A DNA stretch of 23,037 nucleotides from Acanthamoeba lenticulata (Eukaryota > Discosea > Longamoebia > Acanthamoebidae): positions 1 through 23,037 of the forward strand of contig NAVB01000664.1 in the NCBI GenBank assembly GCA_002179805.1, given 5' to 3'. How positions within the stretch are numbered: position 1 is the stretch's first letter; each line of letters opens with the position of its first letter. A program made the translations under genes and the position numbers. Positions 19,455 through 23,037 of this stretch are shown in pieces. The notes under the pieces are model-generated. The model searched no databases. It was not told where the DNA came from and saw nothing but the letters and a program-made list of their open reading frames with translations.

Positions 19455-20792
19455 TTAGAGCACGCAGGTCGGGCCCAGAGAGAGGGTGGTGCCCCACCCG
19501 CTGGCCTGGAAGAGGGCTGTGCCGGGCGCCACGCCGCTAAAGTCGCACGACTTGACGGTGATGGTGGCGTTGACCGCCTTCTTGGTGCCGTCCGGCAGGG
19601 TCTCGTAGCGGGCGCCCTCGCTCAGGAAGATGCCCGTCTTCAAGGGGCTGCGCGAGCTGACCTTGAGCTTGTCGATGACGAGCGTTGCGCCTTCCCGAAG
19701 CCAGACGGCGCTGTTCCTGTCGTCGCGGCTCTCGTAGGTCCCGACGTTGCAGGTGTACCAGCACCTGAGACCCCGGCTGTTGTTCTGCGAGACGATGCCC
19801 GTCATGAAGTTGCCCGCGCCGAGCTTGAGGTCGAACCCGCCGTCGCTGTTGCCCACGCTCGTCACGTTGATGATCTTCACGTTGGTGGGCGCGTTGTCCA
19901 CCGCGATGCCGTCGCCGTTGGCGTACTTCCACTTCTGGGTTGAGTTGTCCCACTCGGGGTAGGTGATGAAGCCCTCGACGCGGCCCGGGCCGATGACGAT
20001 GTCGCTGCCGCCCATGAGCGCGATGCCCTCCGGCAGCTCGGCCAGCGTGCTCGGCGTCGCGCTGTGGTTGCAGTTGAAGTTGCTCACGGTGACGTTGTAG
20101 ACGTTGCGGAGGAAGAAGCAATCGCGGGCAACGTTGGTCGCGGTCACCCCGTTGATCGTGACGTTGGTCAGCGTCGTGTTCAAGCCCGTCTGGAAGGCGC
20201 GGTAGCTTCCGTGGATGATGGCGGGCAGGATCTGGGCGTTGCGCACTGAGTCGCCCTGCCGCACGTAAAATGCGCCGTTGACGGTGGGGCCGAAGGTGAG
20301 CTCGGGGACCGTCGTGTTGAAGCGCAGCGCCCCTGATGCGGAGCTGTCCTTGCTGTCGGCATAAACAAAGTAGGTCTTGCCGCTCGAACTCGAGTTGCCG
20401 AGCGCCTTGAGCGTGGTGATCACCTCTGCCTTGGGGTTGAGCAGCTTGACGCGGCCGCCCTCCGCCAAGGCGAAGAAGCTGGCTACAGCGGACAGGCTCG
20501 GCAGCGCCTTGGTCGTGATGATTCGGTCGCCAGAACCAACGTTGTTAATCACGTCGGAGCCAGCGGGACCCACGAACAGGTAGCTGTCCACAATGTTGCT
20601 CCTTCCGGACAGGGTCTGGTTCGCCGAGGTCATCTGCACTACGCCGAGAGGTGGTCCATTGTTGGAAGGCTGAATGATCTGAGCCCCCGAGGTCAGGCGG
20701 ATAGCCTGCTGTGTCTGGGCTTGAACCTGACCAGGAAGGCCTTGAAAGAGGACGAAAAGAAGAGTCGCACAAAGCACAAGGGACAGTTTCAT
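19455..20792 (-). CDS. Secreted right-handed parallel beta-helix protein (pectate-lyase-like fold)
   Basis: A single uninterrupted frame of 445 codons. The N-terminus is a clear signal peptide: MKLSLV, a hydrophobic core, then VQAQTQQA as a likely cleavage region near residues 25-28. The body is built of short Asn/Val/Thr-rich strands with periodic turns (VTINGVTATNVARDCFFLRN, VYNVTVSNFNCN, VKIINVTSVGNSDGGFDLK, ATLVIDKLKVSSRS), the pattern of parallel beta-helix proteins such as pectate-lyase-like and right-handed beta-helix (PbH1) repeat proteins. There are about ten N-x-S/T sequons, fitting a glycosylated secreted or surface protein, and a few Cys (NFNC, RCWYTC, KSC, TCVL). No catalytic set can be assigned, so substrate and activity are unknown. 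Unlike every complete gene around it, it has no introns. Confidence 0.8.
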   Translation of the reverse strand: MKLSLVLCATLLFVLFQGLPGQVQAQTQQAIRLTSGAQIIQPSNNGPPLGVVQMTSANQTLSGRSNIVDSYLFVGPAGSDVINNVGSGDRIITTKALPSLSAVASFFALAEGGRVKLLNPKAEVITTLKALGNSSSSGKTYFVYADSKDSSASGALRFNTTVPELTFGPTVNGAFYVRQGDSVRNAQILPAIIHGSYRAFQTGLNTTLTNVTINGVTATNVARDCFFLRNVYNVTVSNFNCNHSATPSTLAELPEGIALMGGSDIVIGPGRVEGFITYPEWDNSTQKWKYANGDGIAVDNAPTNVKIINVTSVGNSDGGFDLKLGAGNFMTGIVSQNNSRGLRCWYTCNVGTYESRDDRNSAVWLREGATLVIDKLKVSSRSPLKTGIFLSEGARYETLPDGTKKAVNATITVKSCDFSGVAPGTALFQASGWGTTLSLGPTCVL

Positions 20793-21041
20793 TCTCTTGC
20801 TGATAACGGGATTTGGGCGTGGTAGCGACTGCAGCCAGACGCTGGCTTGACAGGATAGACAAACGTGTGGTGAGCCTTAAGTGGTTGATCCGAATCACCG
20901 ATCCTGAACATCAGTAGGCCTCATTCTCCGCATGGGCAGTGAATAACTCCGAGTCAGGAGTCCACCCAATTCGTCAGTGTCGTGCAAGACAGAGTTAAAA
21001 CTCGTTTCTCCAGGATGCACCTCAAAACAGAAAAGGAATTC
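20793..21041. other. Spacer between beta-helix gene and tRNA
   Basis: The 249 bases should contain the promoter and 5' UTR of the minus-strand beta-helix gene and the 3' flank of the tRNA. I see no further gene. Two AAAA runs on the plus strand (21024-21027 and 21031-21034) are TTTT on the minus strand, just after the tRNA. Confidence 0.5.
21024..21034 (-). terminator. Pol III T-run terminator of tRNA-Ala
   Basis: On the minus strand, two TTTT runs follow the mature 3' end of the tRNA by about 8 and 15 bases. A run of four or more T ends RNA polymerase III transcription in eukaryotes. Confidence 0.65.
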
Positions 21042-21114
21042 TGGAGGTGACGGGTATCGATCCCGCTGCCTCTCCGATGCGAACGGAGCGCTCTACCATG
21101 TGAGCTACACCCCC
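21042..21114 (-). tRNA. tRNA-Ala (anticodon CGC)
   Basis: The minus strand folds into a full 73-base cloverleaf. The acceptor stem pairs GGGGGTG with CACCTCC and contains the G3-U70 wobble that identifies alanine tRNAs. The D-arm is GCTC/GAGC, the anticodon arm CTCCG-TTCGCAT-CGGAG with anticodon CGC (reads GCG), the variable loop AGGCA, and the T-arm GCGGG/CCCGT with loop ATCGATA. The discriminator is A, and CCA is not encoded. A54 replaces the usual T54, as in several animal alanine tRNAs. Internal box A (TAGCTCACATGG) and box B (GGATCGATACC) are recognisable. There is no intron. GCG-reading tRNA suits the GC-rich codon use of the window. Confidence 0.95.
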
Positions 21115-21232
21115 AGCCTTACCATAAATGAGAAATGTAAACTATGCAAAACTGCGTGGAGTGGCTACGCTGTTTGCTTTCGGAGTGCCGGGACACAAAG
21201 CACACAGCTTCTGCAAGTGGGCTGGTGGCAAG

Positions 21233-23037
21233 ATGCACGACGGAGGCGTGCACTTTAGCGTAAACTATGAGGACGGCCTGAACGAGGTGCGCTTTTGCAT
21301 ATGCTTTTGGCATTTGACGCACAATTCAATCTGACTTGGCAGCCGGATTAAGGACCTGTTGCATCACCGGCACCACAGGGAACATGGCTACACCAAGGTG
21401 GTGGACGATGATGACGACGTAAAACACCACCATGACGAAGAGGTCGTGGTGAATGAAGGCCGGCAGCGTATCGTCACGTGCGTCGTCTCCCCTTTCTTCT
21501 TGGTCGCTGCTCTGACTCACCGTGGTGACGGGGCGGTGCGCAGCACAACGCAAACGCTCATCAACTTGATCAAGGTCTACCTGGGCAGCGGCATCCTCGG
21601 CCTCCCCTACGCCTTCCGCGAGGGCGGCCTTCTGGTGCGCTTGTTGTTCGGTCACAGCTTTAAGCCCCCGCCCCTGTTCAGCGCGTCGACTGACACCGTT
21701 CACCGTGTGTGCCCACACAGACGAGCCTCCTCGTGATGGCCTTTGTGTCGGTCATCACCACCCACTCCATGGTCATGCTCGTCCAGGCCAAGCGACGAGC
21801 CGAGCGGGACGACCCGCGCGTGGTTTCCTTCACGGACATCGCGCGGCTCACCTACGGGCGCGTGGGCGCCTGGCTCGTAGACTTCCTCCTCATCTTCACC
21901 CAGGTTGGCCTTCCTCCTCTTCCCCTTCTTCTTCTTCCTCTTGTCCTCGTCCTCTTCATCCTCGAGTTCCTCATGTTGCACATGGCGCATGCCACGACTC
22001 GAGGCAGTACGGGTTCTGCTGCGTGTACGTGGTCTTCATCTCCCAAAACACGGCCAACTTCATCCCCGACTACGGCTGGTTCGTGGCACCTGCTCCCCCC
22101 CCCAGGTGGTACCACTACCAACAACATGGCCATCGCCGGCGGAACGCGCAGGTATGTGGACTGGCGGATGGTGGTCGTGTGGTGGGTGCCCGTCCTCGTC
22201 TTCCTGGCCAACCTCCCCACGTACGTCACGTCAAATAATTTATAAAATAAAAACGAAAATAAAAGTAGAATAAAAATAAAAATAAAATTTAGAATTTTAA
22301 TAAAACTAAGAATGACGCGGGTTGGAAGGTTGAAGCACATGTCGTTTGCGGCGATGTTTGCCAACGTGGCCATCCTGTCGAGCATCGTGGTCATCCTCAC
22401 GGCGGCCTGCATCCAGATGGTCCACAAGTGGGGCCCCGACGCCCACCCGACGCCCGCCCACGCCAAGGACCCGTACGCCATCGACTGGTGGATCGTGCCC
22501 AAGTACGCGCCTTTGGGCTCCGTGCCTCCTGAGGCCTTGGCCTTTGACGCTGGACTGACCGGACGTTTTGCCCAAGAACGGCGGCGGTGATGTTCGGGAT
22601 GGCCATCTACGCCTTCGAGGGCATCGGCGTCGTGATCCCGGCCGAGACGGCGATGCGGCGGCCGGAGCGGTTCACCCCGGTGCTGCTGGTCACCATGCTC
22701 GGGTCGTCGATCAACTACATCTGCTTCGGCCTCATCTGCTATCTGGTACGAGACAGACACACACGCGCTCTCATGTTCATGTTCATGTCCCGATTGACTC
22801 ACGCCGTCTGCTTGCGCCCGGCGCAGGCCTGGGGTGTCGACACCAACACGCTGGTGACGGTCAACCTTCACGACTTTGCCGAGGGGAGCAGGCCCTGGGA
22901 GGTCCTCTCCACGCTCGTCACCGTTGGGTTCGTTTCTTTGCCCTTTCTTGAAATCCTTTCGTATTTGTTTATTTAAAATTAAAATTATATTTCTTTAATT
23001 TTGGTTTTGCAGGTTGATTATTGCGATCGCGTCGACG
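21233..23037 (+). CDS. AAAP-family amino acid transporter (SLC36/38-like), 3' partial, with probable frameshift
   Basis: Exons: 21233-21286, 21353-21477, 21544-21634, 21721-21903, 22008-22220, about 22311-22502, 22577-22745, 22827-22927, and 23013 to the window end. The N-terminal domain is hydrophilic, rich in His and Asp. The first membrane helix has the family signature GSGILGLPYAFREGG. Further helices follow: LLVMAFVSVITTHSMVML, a segment ending FISQNTANFI, VVVWWVPVLVFLANLP, FAAMFANVAILSSIVVI, FGMAIYAFEGIGVVIPAE (typical of helix 6), and VLLVTMLGSSINYICFGLI. These carriers move neutral amino acids with protons or sodium across plasma or lysosomal membranes; the substrate here is unknown. 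Exon 22008-22220 changes frame at a run of nine C (22095-22103). Removing one C restores frame and phase. The start ATG is tentative; an in-frame ATG at 21128 lies 14 bases from the tRNA. Several junctions need AAG acceptors. Confidence 0.82.
22221..22310 (+). other. AT-rich intron of the transporter with repeated AATAAA motifs
   Basis: This intron (donor GTACGT) is almost pure A/T with many AATAAA or AATAAAA units between about 22245 and 22305, in contrast to the GC-rich exons beside it. The acceptor is either CTAAG at 22310 or GGAAG at 22328; both keep the frame. The motifs resemble poly(A) signals, so premature 3' end formation is possible. Confidence 0.6.

Noticed and set aside
21852..22871. 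339-codon minus-strand ORF
   Set aside because: It crosses several exons and introns of the plus-strand transporter; the transporter helices and signatures are on the other strand.
1..23037. Search for transposons, viral genes or a defence-type gene cluster
   Set aside because: No transposase, reverse transcriptase, integrase, capsid, terminal inverted repeat or other mobile-element feature was recognised; neighbouring genes look like ordinary nuclear genes.

Overview
This is a eukaryotic, intron-rich, gene-dense window, most like the free-living amoeba Acanthamoeba (my inference; no marker gene proves the genus). Supporting signs are GC-rich exons cut by many short introns with donors of the type GTACGY, GTGCGY or GTTCGY, short AT-rich gene ends, long Ser/Gln/His/acidic low-complexity proteins, and a DEP-domain protein joined to a tyrosine-kinase-like kinase. 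Exon borders were worked out by hand from splice signals, reading-frame phase and family knowledge; no transcript data were available.

Layout from left to right: (1) minus strand 40-1586, the first exon of a CRIB-motif plus STE20-like kinase whose kinase domain runs off the left edge; (2) 1587-2581, a gap with one weak ORF; (3) plus strand 2582-4697, ALG10, the terminal glucosyltransferase of N-glycan precursor assembly, eight exons; (4) plus strand 5133-6030, a gamma-glutamylcyclotransferase-like (AIG2/GGCT) protein, three exons; (5) plus strand 6287-9519, an ankyrin-repeat protein with an unrecognised N-terminal half; (6) plus strand 10158-17715, a giant gene of about 15 exons for a protein of roughly 1840 residues with a possible KA1-like N-terminus, a DEP domain, a very long disordered middle and a C-terminal TKL kinase; (7) plus strand 18093-19371, a BTB-BACK protein; (8) minus strand 19455-20792, an intronless secreted parallel beta-helix protein, convergent with (7); (9) minus strand 21042-21114, tRNA-Ala(CGC); (10) plus strand 21233-23037, an amino acid transporter of the AAAP (SLC36/38-like) family, cut by the right edge and carrying a probable one-base frameshift in a run of nine C.

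The genes do not form a pathway. They are individually transcribed neighbours mixing housekeeping functions (ALG10, GGCT-like, transporter, tRNA) with signalling or scaffold proteins (two kinases, ankyrin, BTB). The most unusual items are the KA1-like/DEP/TKL kinase architecture, two well-supported GC-AG introns, the C9 frameshift, an E2F-like nested palindrome before the BTB gene, and the intronless beta-helix gene among intron-rich neighbours.
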